DNA of 64,000 nt from Daphnia pulex (taxonomy: Eukaryota; Arthropoda; Branchiopoda; Diplostraca; Daphniidae), in assembly GCF_021134715.1 (NCBI RefSeq), contig NC_060019.1:2418001-2482000 (forward strand), given 5' to 3'. Below the pieces are notes generated by a model. It made no database searches. It saw only the letters and a list, made by a program, of their open reading frames with translations, and had not been told where the DNA came from. Numbering within the stretch: the stretch's first letter is position 1; each line of letters opens with the position of its first letter. Position numbers and translations under genes: made by a program. Below are positions 1-12,307 of the stretch, in pieces.

Positions 1-239
1 TACTTATCGCCTGTTATCGCCGCCCCTACGATAATCCCGAAAACTTTGCTGCACATTTTAATTACCAGTCTCTCTTTCTGCTTTCGTTGATTTTAATGTA
101 GAATATAATTACGAAACAAAACCGATTGAAATTCAGTGTATTAAAATTTTACTAATATCGATTAATCATCGATACACCATATTATATGTTGGTGCCGATT
201 AACCACTGAAATTGTAAAGATATTTATTTTATAATATTT

Positions 240-330
240 AATATGGGAGGCGAGTGGGTGAATTGAATAAGGCGTCACTTGGGAACAGGTGCACCTTGAG
301 TTAAGGTAAAGGGTTCGAAACCACTAGTAA
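240..330 (+). other. tRNA-like sequence (class II, Ser/Leu-like), probably pseudogene or SINE head
   Basis: The stretch has an A-box-like start (GAGTGGGTGAATTG), the AAGGCG that usually follows the D loop of Ser/Leu tRNAs, a small variable-arm hairpin (ACCTT...AAGGT) and a B-box-like GGGTTCGAAACC. The acceptor and T stems do not pair well, so a working tRNA is unlikely. A tRNA-derived SINE head or decayed tRNA is the best reading. The remaining sequence from 1 to 715 shows nothing else I can identify. Confidence 0.35.
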
Positions 331-869
331 GCAAATTTAGTTGCTCACACACCCGCTCTGGCGCCACTAATCGAACTATCGGCGAATCTAGCGATTCTAG
401 ACAGAGGTCCCGTCCGCGGGTATAGGCTCAGACTAAGAATCCCAATTGGTAATCAGGTGGTAGTCAGGTGTAGTGCCTGATGAGATGTACTTGATCTAAA
501 GTCATACTAGAGGGTCAGTCCGTGCATGCGATGATGTTAGACTAATGGGGTTATTGATTGTTGCGCGGGACTATTGAGCAACCGAAAGGTTGTCAACGAC
601 GTGCCCGGTGAACACTGACGTGATTAAATTACGTGTCACTAACGAACATTTGACACATCGCACAAATTGACCTAATACCGATAGCAAAATTTTAGAATTT
701 CTTGATTTAATAAATTTGATGAAGCAGACATTTCTTTGCAGGATTTGTTTCTCTACTTTTTCCTTGATTGGACGTGTAACAACGTGTAATAATTACGGTA
801 CTTTTTTTTTGCCACAATTATCAAATGCCCCTATAAATTGCCGCCTTCTTCTTTCTTCGACATCCTTCA

Positions 870-1320
870 TCGATGGTTTGAACTATCCGGGCTTCCGGGA
901 AGAAAAATCAAGATTCAAGAACAGTCGACACACTCCACCAAGTGTCGCCGTTATCAGTTTCTTTTTTCAACTCTTGTCGTTTTCCTCCTTTTTTTTATTG
1001 ACCCTGCTACCCAGTCTTTACCTGCTATTAATAGCTATCTTATCCTCTTCGCTTAATCGCTCCGATGTTCTTTAATTCCCAAACAGCTATCGATGCACAG
1101 ATGGCAATCGTGCGTTTTATTCGATGAAACGGACATTTTTACAATTTTACTGGTGTTTATTCATTTCCTTTCGTTACTCCCAATAAAGAAATTATTCGGT
1201 TTGAGCTTTAAGCCTTTAAATTAAGGTATCCGGGAAGAAATATCGAGAACAGTCGACACACTCCACCAGGTGACGCCGTTACCAGTTTGTTCTTCTTTCA
1301 ATCCTTGGCGTTTTCCTCCC
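870..1320 (+). repeat. Direct repeat of about 100 bp, two copies (870-995 and 1225-1320)
   Basis: Both copies share the blocks TATCCGGG, GAACAGTCGACACACTCC and CGCCGTTA(T/C)CAGTTT followed by a pyrimidine-rich run. The second copy lacks a short internal piece. Both lie in the same orientation about 350 bp apart, so they look like a local tandem duplication. Open frames across them are short and differ between copies, so I do not call a gene. Confidence 0.6.
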
Positions 1321-1321
1321 T

Positions 1322-2430
1322 GTGTATCATCAACTAATCAATGTAAGCTCAGCCACAATTCTCCAATCCAAACCTTGGATTTGGAGAAGGCTTGACTGAT
1401 AGTTTTAGTTTGCAAAATTTGCTTTTTTTCTTTCTTTTTTTTTCAAAGCGCCATAAGGCACGTATACACATAATAAAATAAAAGACATATAGAATAAAAC
1501 CACCACACTTGTTGTCTAATTCATTGCCGTTATATTGTGATGTCAACTGTTTCAGCAGCGATAACAGATATAACAGTTGAGAACGGAATCTGAGAACGGA
1601 ATCCTAGCTGATAGTTCCAAGTCGGAATTCAAATGGTATTATAAGAGATCTAACGATGAAATGAAAAAGAATTTGGCCAACATGGTTAAAATCTCTTAAA
1701 CGTACAAAGCAATTTCTATTTCTTTTTAACATCAAAGAGGGGTAACTATAGACTATAGTCGCTATAGAAAAAATTTACAGAAGCTGTAATTGATGAGATG
1801 CTAATTACAAAAATTACAAAAATGATGCGCGTTATTAAGTGTCAAGTAACGGCTGCAAAGATACCGGGTTAATGATTTTCAAATGGATAAAGATAAAAAT
1901 TGTCTCCACAAAGCAAATTAAATTTTTGTTAACACTTATCAAATTGAATTAAAAAAAGAGTGCATTATACTTATTTGGGGGACATTTCTCGCTCTAAAGA
2001 CAACACTCTTATTCAGTTAAATGTGAAGCAAACTAAGTTGGGTTTCTTTTTAGGAAAAAGACAGGTTATTCATGTGTTAGTATGGCACGGTATTTGGCTC
2101 ACATGTATTTATCGAAAATATCGAAAATATTTTTAAAAATATCAGTATTTTCAAAAATCAGACCATCAAGGAAATCAAAAATATTTTGAAAATCTTTTCA
2201 GATGTGGAGTGAAATACAAATTCAAAAGTTAAAAAACAAATCAAAATTTCAAAGTCAAAAGTTAAAAATGAAATCAAAAATCAAATTCACTTTAAAATTC
2301 ATATTCAGGTTTGGTTTGGTATGGGATGTCTTGTCTCGACATCTAGTGGAAGGAAGGCGAGTTGCTAACCGGCAGTTTTGGCAGACGGTCATTCTGCGGG
2401 AAAGGCAACACTATAAATAAATATATATAA
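1322..2430. other. AT-rich stretch with no recognised gene
   Basis: I see only short open frames, low-complexity AT-rich runs and a small internal repetition of AAATCAAAA-type words around 2150-2300. No domain, RNA gene or mobile-element end could be recognised. Confidence 0.5.
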
Positions 2431-2445
2431 ACAATAAAAAATACA

Positions 2446-3171
2446 TATAAATATAATGCTCTCATTAACTTGTGCACTTATTATACAAACGAAAATTTCA
2501 TTAACATTGCTCGACTTCTCATTGAAAATGGGATCGATGTCAATTTCAAAGACAAATACGGAGGTAATGCTCTCACTGATTTGTGCATATACTATAAAAA
2601 CGAAAATTTAATTGACATTACTCGATTTTTCATTGAAAACGGGATCGATATCAATTGCAAAAACAAATACGGATGGAATGCTCTCATCACTTCATTGTGC
2701 GGAAATTATGAAAACGAAAATTTAATTGACATTACTCGACTTTTGATTGATAATGGGATCGATATCAATTACAAAAGCGGATATTATGCTCTGACTGAAT
2801 TGTGTGCAAATTATAAAAACGAAAATCTAATTGACATTATTCGACTTTTCCTTGATAATGGGATCGATGTCAATCGCAAAGACAAATACGGAGATAATGC
2901 TCTCATTAAATTGTGCAGAAATTATAAAAACGAGAATTTCATTGACATTATTCGACTTTTCATTGAAAATGGGATCGATATCAATTGCGAAAACGAAAAA
3001 GGACAAAATGCTCTCACGTTATTGTGCGAAAAGTACAAAAATGGAAATTGTATTGACGTTATAACATTTTTTATCAAAAGTGGATTCAAAGTGACTAAAG
3101 AAACGCGTGACTACTTCCAGACAAAATATCTCGAAAAGAATCGCGATGAAATCTTGCAATTACTTGTTTAA
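2446..3171 (+). CDS. Ankyrin-repeat protein, C-terminal part
   Basis: An open frame of about 240 codons consists of a partial first ankyrin repeat followed by five longer repeats and a degenerate last one, then a TAA stop. Each repeat is about 37-38 residues, with a core such as NENLIDITRLLIDNGIDIN, the ankyrin turn KYGxNALxxLC and a short linker. Asn/Asp-Gly turns and conserved Leu pairs mark the helices. The last unit ends GFKVTKETRDYFQTKYLEKN, which resembles the end of the broken ankyrin module near 13.7 kb. The frame opens in mid-repeat at about 2431 after a stop and has no convincing ATG, so 5' exons are missing or displaced. Ankyrin arrays bind proteins; the partner cannot be read from the sequence. 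The relation to the kinase-ankyrin family at 9-14 kb is inference from the shared repeat type. Confidence 0.8.
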   Translation, partial: YKYNALINLCTYYTNENFINIARLLIENGIDVNFKDKYGGNALTDLCIYYKNENLIDITRFFIENGIDINCKNKYGWNALITSLCGNYENENLIDITRLLIDNGIDINYKSGYYALTELCANYKNENLIDIIRLFLDNGIDVNRKDKYGDNALIKLCRNYKNENFIDIIRLFIENGIDINCENEKGQNALTLLCEKYKNGNCIDVITFFIKSGFKVTKETRDYFQTKYLEKNRDEILQLLV

Positions 3172-3557
3172 CATTCAGATGAATCAGCAATCTATAACGA
3201 ATTGTGTCTGAATAACGTTGGGTACTGTCTTTTTAATTTTTTGACAATTTGTAATATACCAACATGCCATTTATTATTCATTTTGTCGCCTTAACTTTAT
3301 AAATGTTCCCCCTTAGAATGTGGCAAACAAAAGATTTAATCAATGAAAATCGGTATATATTATTAACCACTTATTAAGCACCTTTATTTTACCTCATTAT
3401 TAATCAAAAAGGAGCCCACCTAAAACAAGAAGTTTGCGATAATTTTGATCTATTGGGGAATCTATTAAAGCCAAGTCATTGAAGCCTGCAAGGCAAGTAA
3501 GAATCGTGAAAAGTCGAATCTAACGGACAGGATTACTAACAGTAACAGGATGAATTA
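3172..3557. other. Intergenic stretch, nothing recognised
   Basis: AT-rich sequence between the ankyrin stop codon and the coiled-coil remnant. No feature was recognised. Confidence 0.5.
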
Positions 3558-3558
3558 A

Positions 3559-4330
3559 ATGGAGGAAACGATAAAGAGCAAAGTGGAAACCAAAATAAAA
3601 AAGGACGACGTTTTCCAGCAGGAAATTGAACAAGCGGAAAGAAATCTAAGCGAAAAAATCAAATACTTGGACGAAATCAGCGAATCTAAATAGTTGTTTG
3701 CTAAATTGCTATTAGCGAATATAATAGAATGTTTGGCTGGCATTTCTCAGCATATTTCGGCACAAAGAATGTGTTGGGTATGCCCGGCAAATGTTAAAAG
3801 AGGCCGAAAAGAGATTGAAGGAAACCAAAGAAGAAGCAGAGAAAAGCGACAAAAGGTCCAACGAAAGACATTCAACGTAAACAAGATGATATTCATGTTC
3901 TCGGGTTGTTGCGTGACAAGTGTTAAGAGCATGAATCGTTAGACCACGCTACTGATGTAACACTTCAAGGGCTCGCTGGCTATTCAGCCAAAGTCGAAAA
4001 TGTAGAGAGTAGGCTAATGCCATTCCAATTGAAGAACTGGAAAAGTCCCTTTAACTGACGTTGGAATCCTGTGCCAAGACGCATCACTTCGCTAAAATGT
4101 ACCTCCAATCAAGAAACATCTGCGTGAAGATGAAGCGTCTGTTGACATTAAGGAACTGTTTAAGGCCAACGAAGGCGATACGGTAAATGGAGGGAAAACG
4201 TGAGCGCATCCCAAATGGAAACGATTGGTATCAGACATTCGAGTCCAGCGTCGCCTATTTGGCCAACCATCCAGACGCAAATCATCTCAACACAAACTGG
4301 AACCGAAACAATTAGATTTAGTTACGGTTT
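3559..4330 (+). pseudogene. Coiled-coil protein pseudogene, family unknown
   Basis: Starting at the ATG at 3559, 45 codons encode a charged helix (for example EIEQAERNLSEKIKYLDEIS) and then stop. Coding-like sequence continues in other frames. A second helical piece near 3790-3880 reads KEAEKRLKETKEEAEKSDKR, followed by pieces resembling an alpha-helical protein (EELEKSL near 4035, LFKANEGD near 4160, YLANHPDANHLNTNW near 4255). At least four frame changes or stops separate the pieces. The heptad-rich composition supports a former coiled-coil protein. I do not recognise the parent gene. Confidence 0.5.
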
Positions 4331-6049
4331 ATGTCTTCGTGCGTCCAATCCTATTTTTATAATTCTATACTTTTTCATTTAAAATAAAATAAACGAAAAT
4401 GAAATCATTTTTGCTTCAACAAGAATTCAAATGAATTAATATGATCTGCATCGATTTAGCGTTTTTTTTTTAGCGGGGAGAGGGAGGGGACGTGGACTAT
4501 TCTGCAAAATAGTGCAGCGAGTTGCTTTAAGCGATTCGTCGAATGCAGTACGGAAGTTGTCAACAAACGTCAGTGAAAATAGTTGACAGGAATAGTGGTG
4601 AAGATAAGTATACAGTAGTATTCAAGTAGTCAAGCTTTAACAACGTAATCGAAAGGTTTTCGATCCTGAAGAGAAGTTGTGCGCCCAACTCAAAACTTGG
4701 AAGGAAAACAGGAACTCGAATTCCTGACAAGATCTTGTCAAACGCAAACGAGAATTAATTTTGCTTAATTTCCTTTTCTTTTTCGATCTCGCATTACGTT
4801 TCCCATCTTTATGATTTTAAACAAGGAAACTTAAGCAAAGTTTTTCTCTAACCGTGCTTGTGATTAATAATTAAAATAATTAACTAACTCAGATCAGTTA
4901 GGTAACCGACAACGTGCGTGCCATCTATCGAATTACGAGCAAGTGCCAGTGTGGCGGCAAATCCTGCTTGGTTAGAAAAAAGTCGTTTAGTTTAACTATT
5001 TTTGAATTCGAATTTTTTTTAAATACCACAGACAAAATTGTGAGTACAAAACCGAGCCTGATCTGTAGTCGTTCTGTATATGGGTTATTGAATAAACCCT
5101 AACCCTGACTGAGGCAACAAAAACGGCAAGAGGAAACAGTTCCAGTCTCGAAGCTCATCAGGAATAATCGTACTCCGATGAACTATGTTACGATTTACAA
5201 TCAACGCCATCCAAAAAGTCAGAAAGGAAGAATAGAGAGACATTTTGTTCTACCTTTAAGCCTGGTAAATACGGCCAGGCATCCATCCATAGAAGTTCTT
5301 CATCCATCCGCTGAAAAGTTTAATATCCACCAGGCGGGATAGCTAAAGGAGGACCTTGTGAATACCCCACAGCACTCACATGGAAAAGGGAGAAAAGGGG
5401 AAGAACTCGAACAACATCATCGATAGTTTTTCCATTCTAACAGGATGCAGTTTGTCTAAATGAAAAATGGGTTAAGAAAATATTGACAGAAACAAACATT
5501 AAGGAAAAGTTGATTGAAAATGAGACCGTGCCCTTAATGTTTACAAACATGAGAATTCCATCAGGTTTCTGTATAATGGACAGCATTTATGTGAGTCATA
5601 CATAATCCTTATATCTATCAGGTCATCACATGCAGGTTTTTAAAAAGTAACGACAATTATTACCAAGTGATGATACTGAGATTGATGCTGATGTTGGGTA
5701 CAGCCCAAACAAAACTTGGATATCTTGTTATTGTTATCACAGACCAAGAATGTCACTGTGTTGTCTGTTGTCTGAGTTGTTACAATGGCTGACTCTGACC
5801 TAAAATCTGCACAAAATAAAATGTTAGTACATGAGTACATGGTGAAAACAAACTGCCATGCATCAACATTCAACAGAGGGGCTTACGTGATAAATGTTAG
5901 GAAATACATTTCAGAAACTTTTTAGATCAGGTTTAACTCTTCTGTTTCAGCTCCTATAGTGTTATTTACCTGCTTTAAACAGCATGTGGCGTGCACTAAG
6001 CGATTCTAAAAACAGACACGACCAAATTTGACACGACGACCACATTTTT
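4331..6049. other. Long stretch without recognised genes
   Basis: Only short, unconserved open frames occur here. No tRNA, splice-bounded exon or transposon end was recognised up to the start of the SANT-gene repeat. Confidence 0.45.
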
Positions 6050-6054
6050 TAAAT

Positions 6055-7900
6055 TTTATATGTTGTGCAATTGTTGATGCAGCTTCGTGTCATTCGTGTC
6101 TGAAAACCACAGCAGACTACACTTTAAGCAATACTTAAGATATCGATTGAAACCATTTAAAAAATCGATCACCCTTATTCAAACGTTTTGACGGTTTTGA
6201 CGAGTATATTTGACACTGAAACGCTCCAACTCATTGATGAGTTGAGAGTAATTATTATTAATTATTATAATTATTAACATGACGAGTTTGATGAAATTCT
6301 TAACTCATTATACATAATACATCACTCAGTTTCCCAAACTCATGACGTAGTTTCTCAAACTGCCAATCAAGGCAGAGTAAAGTTTGGTGGGCGGCAAAAC
6401 ACTGACAAGCACGTAGGCGGGGCATCTCGGTAACGGCGACTGGCGAGATTAGGTCCAGATGTAAACAAACAGGAAATTTGTGTTTTTGTTCCTCGTTGAA
6501 ATAGAGTCGTTTCATTTTGAACTAATCCGAGTTTTTGCCCAAGTTTTGTTCTACTTTATACGGTAAACAAGTTTGTACCAATGAGTATTATTATTATTAG
6601 CTAATTTAGTAAGTAATTAATAAATCACATGGTCTGTGTTACCTATCATGGTTATGCTGTGACATCATTCAAGCCAGCTAATTTCTTTGCTGCGTTGGTT
6701 TTTTAGCCAGAGCCTGACCTCTGAAGAGAATTCTTATTAGGCTATATGAAATTAGTGCTGATGCATGGTTGTTTTAGACCAATTGGTTTTATTAGTGGAA
6801 TTTTAGTTGTTTTGACTTGTTCTTACCATTATAATCTTCCCATTTCTAGGGCGTAACTGATCAACCAACTTTACGTGCTGTAAGCAAAGAAGTGTATGAA
6901 AAGAGGGCATACCCTGTTGCAGGCTCTTGAGTCTTCACACCTCTTGTCGTTAGGTTCACTGTGCCATCAATCTGATTGCCAGCCGACCACTTGGCTTGAA
7001 TATAATTCTTCTTTTTGCTTGGGATCTGTTCTTATCTTTGGTAGTTTACTTTGTTTCTTATTACTTTTGTTTTAAATTTAATCTCATTTTTTCTGGTTTA
7101 GACTGAAGATGGCTGACGCTTTAGATGACACTTCAGTAGACGTGACGCCGACACGCAATCTGCGCTCAAGGACAGCGCCGATAATTAAACATTTTAATTT
7201 TGTTGGTTGTAAAAATTAAACCTAGTTCCACCACTGAAGGTTTCTACACAGCTAAAGAACTCCGTTCCGAAGGTGGGAAAAGGAATCGGAAAGGGAGAGC
7301 GAGGTTGGAGCACAGAAGAAAAAGATCAGCTGATCTCCATTTTGGATAACGATAATTGGCGGCCAAATTTCCGAGCCAAAGTCTTGACAGTCTTCGACAC
7401 CTCCTGACCCACTACGAAGAAAAAAGGGAGGCATCAAAAGGGGAAGAGACGTTGAACACCATCATAGAAAAAATGCGCGGGATGGAAGTCGACCTGTCTG
7501 AAGACTTACCACTATATTATCAACTTCAATCGTCATTGGGAACCCACCCAAAACCATCTCAAGTCGAAGGGATCGATTATCCAGCCATTTACGCCCACGT
7601 AGCATCTTGTATGCGAGGGGGAATACCGATAAAACTTAATCCCGCGACAAGGGCCAAATTGTCTCAGCTCATTCCTTTACTTAAGCAACGTATGCAGTCT
7701 GAATCTGAAGTTCCCATGCCGGAATTCAAAGAGAAAGCGGGATCTGCTCTCGAAAAGAAAAAAGAGTTGAAGGAACGGCGATCCGACCAATGGACTGCTG
7801 ACGAATCGAAAGCTGAAGAGATACTTTTGTCGGGAGACTTGAGCAAGATTGAAGAATTTTTTTGTCACATGCGTCATTGAACCCCTTTTAGTGGCTAAGT
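6055..7900 (+). repeat. SANT-gene repeat, copy 1
   Basis: About 1.8 kb is nearly identical to 33,033-34,680. The match starts near TATGTTGTGCAATT, runs through an AT-rich spacer with ATTATTATTAATTATTA words and covers the whole two-exon SANT-like gene. Single-base changes and small indels distinguish the copies. Degenerate 3' parts of the same repeat occur at about 46,670-47,030 and 55,675-55,980. No transposase or clear terminal repeat was seen, so whether this is a mobile unit or a gene-bearing segmental duplicate is open. Confidence 0.85.
7109..7880 (+). pseudogene. SANT/Myb-like domain protein, broken copy 1
   Basis: Exon 1 (7109-7180) begins MADALDDTSVDVTP and exon 2 begins at 7252 after an acceptor CACAG. 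The exon 1 donor is mutated from GTAATT (as in copy 2) to ATAATT. A 22-nt deletion near 7350 removes the GFDGDFAN part and shifts the frame. Downstream, the open frame from 7356 keeps about 174 codons and is longer at the C-terminus than copy 2, ending in a Lys/Glu-rich tail (KKKELKERRSDQW). The GWSTEEKDQLISIL start of exon 2 resembles a SANT/Myb helix-turn-helix, a DNA- or histone-binding fold. The exact family is not recognised. Confidence 0.65.
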
Positions 7901-9180
7901 TTGAGCTCAATATTTTTCGAAAAATTAAAATTTGAAAGTTAGGTGTTTTGCGGGGTGTTTTGCTTGAAAGATGAGTGATGTTTAACTATTTCGGCTTCCG
8001 GGTTTAATACATTCAACTTGCTTATGAATTGGCATGATTCAGTATTTTGTGGCGGTATTTTTTTAGTGAATGATTGATAAAATCAAGGTTGGATCATACA
8101 AAAAAATAAGATAAATAGAGAAACTAAACACTGAAAAAGATTTGAGTTGACGACTAAAATTGGTCAGGTGAGAAAAGAAGATGAGATGAAGCCACACACA
8201 AAATGTTAAGCCATTAAACTGAATTACAATTATAGCTGACTGATTAATAAATAAATCATTTTGGTGATTTATCTCACGTGGAGCGTGTGCCAACTCCCTA
8301 CTCAAGGGACTTTCTTTGGGGCATTTTCACAAAATAAAAAAATAGCAAAAAAAAATATTAAATACTGGGCACAAACCTGTGACAGGCGTGAGAAAAAAAA
8401 GTAAGCCAATAATATTTTCTTTGTGAATGTGTGTAAATCTTGGGGCAAATCTCAAAATCAAGTCTCAGAAAGACATAGCGGTATCTTTATCTTTCTGACG
8501 AACCATGATGACCAAAAACTTGTTGGATTATACAACAGGAACAGGCTAATAAAAAAATAAGCGAAAAACTAAAGCGAAATGGTGAAGTAATTCCGAGTAT
8601 TTCAAACTGGACCAACAGGCCAAAAGGCGATAGAAACAACAGCAGCAAAACCGAGTCAAATGACTGATGACCACGGCAATTGATACCCAATATGGAAAGC
8701 ATCGTGCTAAAACTCTAAACTGCTAATATATTTCAGCATTTTCAATAATTCTAAAATACAGCTACTCGGTTTCTCCTACTAACGAGGCAACGACCAAGAG
8801 TTTTTTTTTCAAAATCGGGAATTGATAAAAAATTACGGTTAGAGAATAAGGGATCAAGCATAAAATAAGGAGAGCTTCAAAACATTTTGACAGCAGTACA
8901 TCCAAATCATTTAAAACTCGTAACACAGTAAAGATCAAGGTTTATAGCAAACTGCTTCTGCAAAACGCTAAATCTTTTAAAAAAAACCTTCGTGCATAAC
9001 GACCGAATCTTTCCGGAACCGTCATTTACTTTCTATTTGCTATTCTCAAGTAAAACGGACGTTAAGACTACTTTAATTTAGAGTTCAATTCACGTTCATA
9101 ATTTTAATTAAAAAAATAGCTTAATAGTCTGTCAGCCAGTTCATCCGAGATGGAATTTGAATACAGTAAAAACCCCCGTA
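7901..9180. other. Intergenic stretch, nothing recognised
   Basis: AT-rich sequence with only short open frames on both strands. No exon, RNA gene or mobile-element terminus recognised. Confidence 0.45.
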
Positions 9181-9183
9181 GAA

Positions 9184-10145
9184 ACTAATTAAGAAGAGGA
9201 GCATTTGGAATTGTCTTTGAAGGTTTCTTGGTTTCAAATCGCATTAAACCACTTTCCGTTAAACGACTTATGCTGAAGGCAGCGAAAAAGAAGAGGTTTT
9301 GCGAAATCTCAACGAACCTGAAACACACAAACGGCGTCGAATTATACCCGTCAAGAGCGACTCCAGTTTCAGGCGGTTTCAGGTAAGATTTAAGACATTA
9401 GATAATAATTCTAGCATTGACAATCCAATAAAAATGTTGATTCCATTAGATATTATGCTCTCGAATTGTGTGAAGCTTCGTTGGACAAATTATTCCTGCA
9501 AGACGAAGATTTCCCGAAAATTTCGTGGGGAAATGCTAGCGAGAGAAGAAGTTCTTTACCAATAAGCCACGGGATGAAAATACATTCACGAAATGGGAAT
9601 GACCCATCGTGACATCAAGCCTGGGAACGTCCTCATCTGGGTGAATCCAAAAAAAGAAGAAAAAGTCCTAATAAAATGGGCTGATTTTGGACTAAGCAAA
9701 AAAGTAAACCAACCAGATCTTTTTCTATAAGTGATCTTTTGAAAATACTCATCCAAGATGAAGAAGAATTAACCGATAGTTCAGAAAGAAGTACTTCATC
9801 TTCACGACAACGAGGAACTGTCAAGAGCGACGTTTTTGCACAAGGCCTCGTCTTCGGTTATTTCTGTCTAGACGGAGAACATATTTTCGGGAATATTCAT
9901 AGCCAAACGGACATAGCTAATAACATATTGAAGAATAATCTCGTTAATATCAGCAGCAAGTTACTACTATAAAAAATTAAAAGCTGCCTAGTCTTTGTTT
10001 CAAAATTGCTTTTCCTTGCTTTGATGTAGAAATTCAACCAACGCACGTTCACGATCTTATCGTGAAAATGCTGTCCAGCGCACCAGATAAAAGAATCAAC
10101 TCTTCGGAGGTTGTTGAATTTTTTACGGAGTACAGAACTCAGGTA
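9184..10145 (+). pseudogene. IRE1/RNase L-like protein kinase, decayed module 1
   Basis: Kinase subdomains occur in order across several exon-like blocks. They are a glycine loop RGAFGIVFEG and VKR lysine region (9190-9270), then EEVLRNLNEPETHK (frameshifted), YYALELCEASLDKLFL (about 9450) as in the IRE1 hinge, the catalytic loop HRDIKPGNVL (about 9610), DFGLSK (about 9690), SDVFAQGLVFGYF with GEHIFGN (about 9830-9890), and the C-lobe helix HDLIVKMLSSAPDKRI (about 10,050-10,110). The last exon ends at a GTAAAA donor. The LELC hinge and the GEHxFG step are typical of the IRE1/RNase L kinase group. At least two frame changes and a stop disrupt it. No KEN ribonuclease domain was found after the kinase. 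Confidence 0.7.
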
Positions 10146-10249
10146 AAAATTAATAAGACAGCAAATAAATTCAAATTAAATTAGCCGTGAAATCGTGTGA
10201 ATTATTAGGCAAAAAGGAATGTGCTACCTGGCAGCATGTTAGAGAAAAG

Positions 10250-10945
10250 GTTATAGAAAAATCAGGTTATGGCATCTTATTCGATGGTGTCTGGTGAACT
10301 ACTCGTCTTCCCGTGGCAGTCAAGCAGCAATTAATCCAAGTATTGGGAGAAAAACAAGAAGAATCCTGGCTTGGTCTTAGTCACGACAACGTTGTCAAAC
10401 TATTTCACGCAGAAAACGACTCGAAATTCAGCATAACGAGACAAAAGTGAAGTTGGATCAAGTTACTATTAATTTAAAAAATTTATATTAGGCCTATTTT
10501 GCGCTGGAATTGTGCCAAGCATCGCTGAATTATAGATCTTTCTGAAAGAAAAAGTACTGCGGACAAAATCTCAAACAGAACAAGGCCATTACCAATTGGC
10601 TTTGGGATTGAAATTTATTCACGAGAAGAAACTTATTCACTGCGCCTAAAAATGTTCCTTCTTTGGACGAAAAATTCGTTCAATGTTATGAAATGGACTA
10701 ATTTTGGATCAAGTAAAGACATCGACGCAAAAGGAACTTGCCCCAACAACGAAATCAAAGGAGGATTAGACTGGCTGTCACCCGAAATTTTAAAGGCGCT
10801 CAAAAACGAAGAGAACCCTGGAGAACCAGTCGGAAAATCTTGCAACATTACTGTGCGACCAATTGCGTAAGCTATTTTTCTTGATGTGTCAATGGAGCAG
10901 CACAGAGTCCATCCCTTCTGGAAATTTGTGTAAACAGGTGATGAA
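10250..10945 (+). pseudogene. IRE1/RNase L-like protein kinase, decayed module 2
   Basis: A second copy of the same kinase follows directly. It shows YGILFDGVW and VAVKQQLIQ (N-lobe), HDNVVKLFHAENDS, FALELCQASLN, LALGLKFIHEKKLIHC where the HRD motif should be, NFGSSKDID where DFG should be, and GLDWLSPEILKAL for the activation segment APE region. The catalytic Asp of HRD is lost (a stop follows HCA) and DFG has become NFG, so this copy would be inactive even if expressed. Frame changes occur near 10,440 and 10,540. Tandem duplication with module 1 is the simplest origin. Confidence 0.65.
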
Positions 10946-10999
10946 ATCTAAGAATTGAAAAGAGACCAAACAAAATTAGCATACAGTCAAAATTATCAA

Positions 11000-11960
11000 C
11001 TTATTAAAAAACTGGAGCACCAATCACTGCTAAAATCTAAATCAAAATTTGAAAGCTTCCAGCTTGATAGTATGCTGTTTAAACATACTCTAAGTCTTAA
11101 TAGGGCTAAACATAAATCTAAATTTACTTTTTAATTTATTTATTTTTCTACAGCATCACTTCATCGAAGCAGTTAATAAAATGTCGTAGGACGATACTTA
11201 CGTACAAAAAAAAAACTTTTTTGTTCAATCGACGGCTCAAATAGGTACGACAGCCGGACAGAGTAAACTCAGTAGAACTGACGATAATTTTGACAGCTGA
11301 CAGCAAATCTGACGCAAATTGCTAAAATAATAAAGCAGTCACCAGCCCTGTCTAGTGGCGATTTGTAACAACATTAGTAAATGCACTTTTTTAAGCGCGT
11401 GTTTAAAACAATTTTTAAATCATACTAGACTACCTAAAATAAATACAAAATAAAAGTTATCAAGAATTCCACTGCAACCCAAAAGTGAACGTTATACTGT
11501 CCTCAACATCATACATACCCTTATTAAAAGAAAGACTTTAAAAATCTTTTAAAAGGGAGCCAGCATGTTTGGTCCGGTTTGGTCGATTTCAAGCAGATTA
11601 CAATAACAGAAGTTACTGCAACGCAATCTCACTCTCCTTTTTACTTTCCTTATCATAACGCTTATCATAGAAAAAACCGGTTCATCCCTTTGGCACCACA
11701 TATCATCAAATTCAAATCAACATACGAAGAAATAAACCAGCCAATCTTCCCAGTAAGTCGAGTGGAAGCCTATTACAAACAAATTTCGGTATAATAGAAA
11801 CGGGAAAGATTTTCGTATTTTCGTAATACAATCACAAGAATGTTAGAAAAAGAACCAAAAAACCGAATTACTTCGTGTGTTGTTGTTAATCGACCCAGAA
11901 AGATTTCGAAAACAAGGTTAAAAAAGGTATTAAAAAAACGTGTTTAACTATTATTTAACG
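11000..11960. other. Gap between kinase and ankyrin modules
   Basis: AT-rich sequence. An open frame at 11,579-11,794 has coding-like composition (HSPFYFPYHNAYHR) but I do not recognise it. It may be linker or exon sequence of the kinase-ankyrin gene. Confidence 0.4.
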
Positions 11961-11984
11961 TTCATCCCGTGTTGATCCTTTTAA

Positions 11985-12307
11985 AACCCCAGATGTAACT
12001 TTGATTGCTAAACGGAATCCAAGCGTGGAAGATATCAGAAAACTGACACAAGAAGGTGTGGGTATCAATGCCAAAGACAGAAAAGGATTGACAGCACAAG
12101 AAATAGTTCTTTTGATAAAAAAAGTCTAACGTCAACAGAGCGGACTGGAAGGGCAAAAATTCTCTTGTTTAATTGTGTGAAAATTTTCAGAATCATGAAG
12201 ATGAAAGTTTTGTTGCTATAGTTAATCTCTGGATTGAAAAATGAATCGAAGTCAATTGCAAAAATAAATATGGAGAAAATGCTCTCACTAAAATGTGTGA
12301 ACGAAAC
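11985..12307 (+). pseudogene. Ankyrin module of the kinase-ankyrin gene, 5' part
   Basis: One block reads TPDVTLIAKRNPSVEDIRKL then EGVGINAKDRKGLTAQEIV, an ankyrin repeat ending in a stop near 12,127. A second exon-like block (about 12,190-12,307) reads NHEDESFVAIVNLWIEK then IEVNCKNKYGENALTKMCE, again ankyrin. The reading is cut at 12,307 by the inserted element. The repeat sequence closely resembles that of the ORF at 2446-3171. Confidence 0.65.

Noticed and set aside
716..1075. 119-codon open frame on the plus strand
   Set aside because: Low-complexity Ser/Leu/Phe-rich translation from pyrimidine-rich DNA, overlapping a direct repeat. No domain and the second repeat copy does not keep the frame.
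5085..5105. Telomere-like CCCTAACCCT
   Set aside because: Only two units (AAACCCTAACCCTG). Arthropod telomeres usually use TTAGG. Chance is sufficient.
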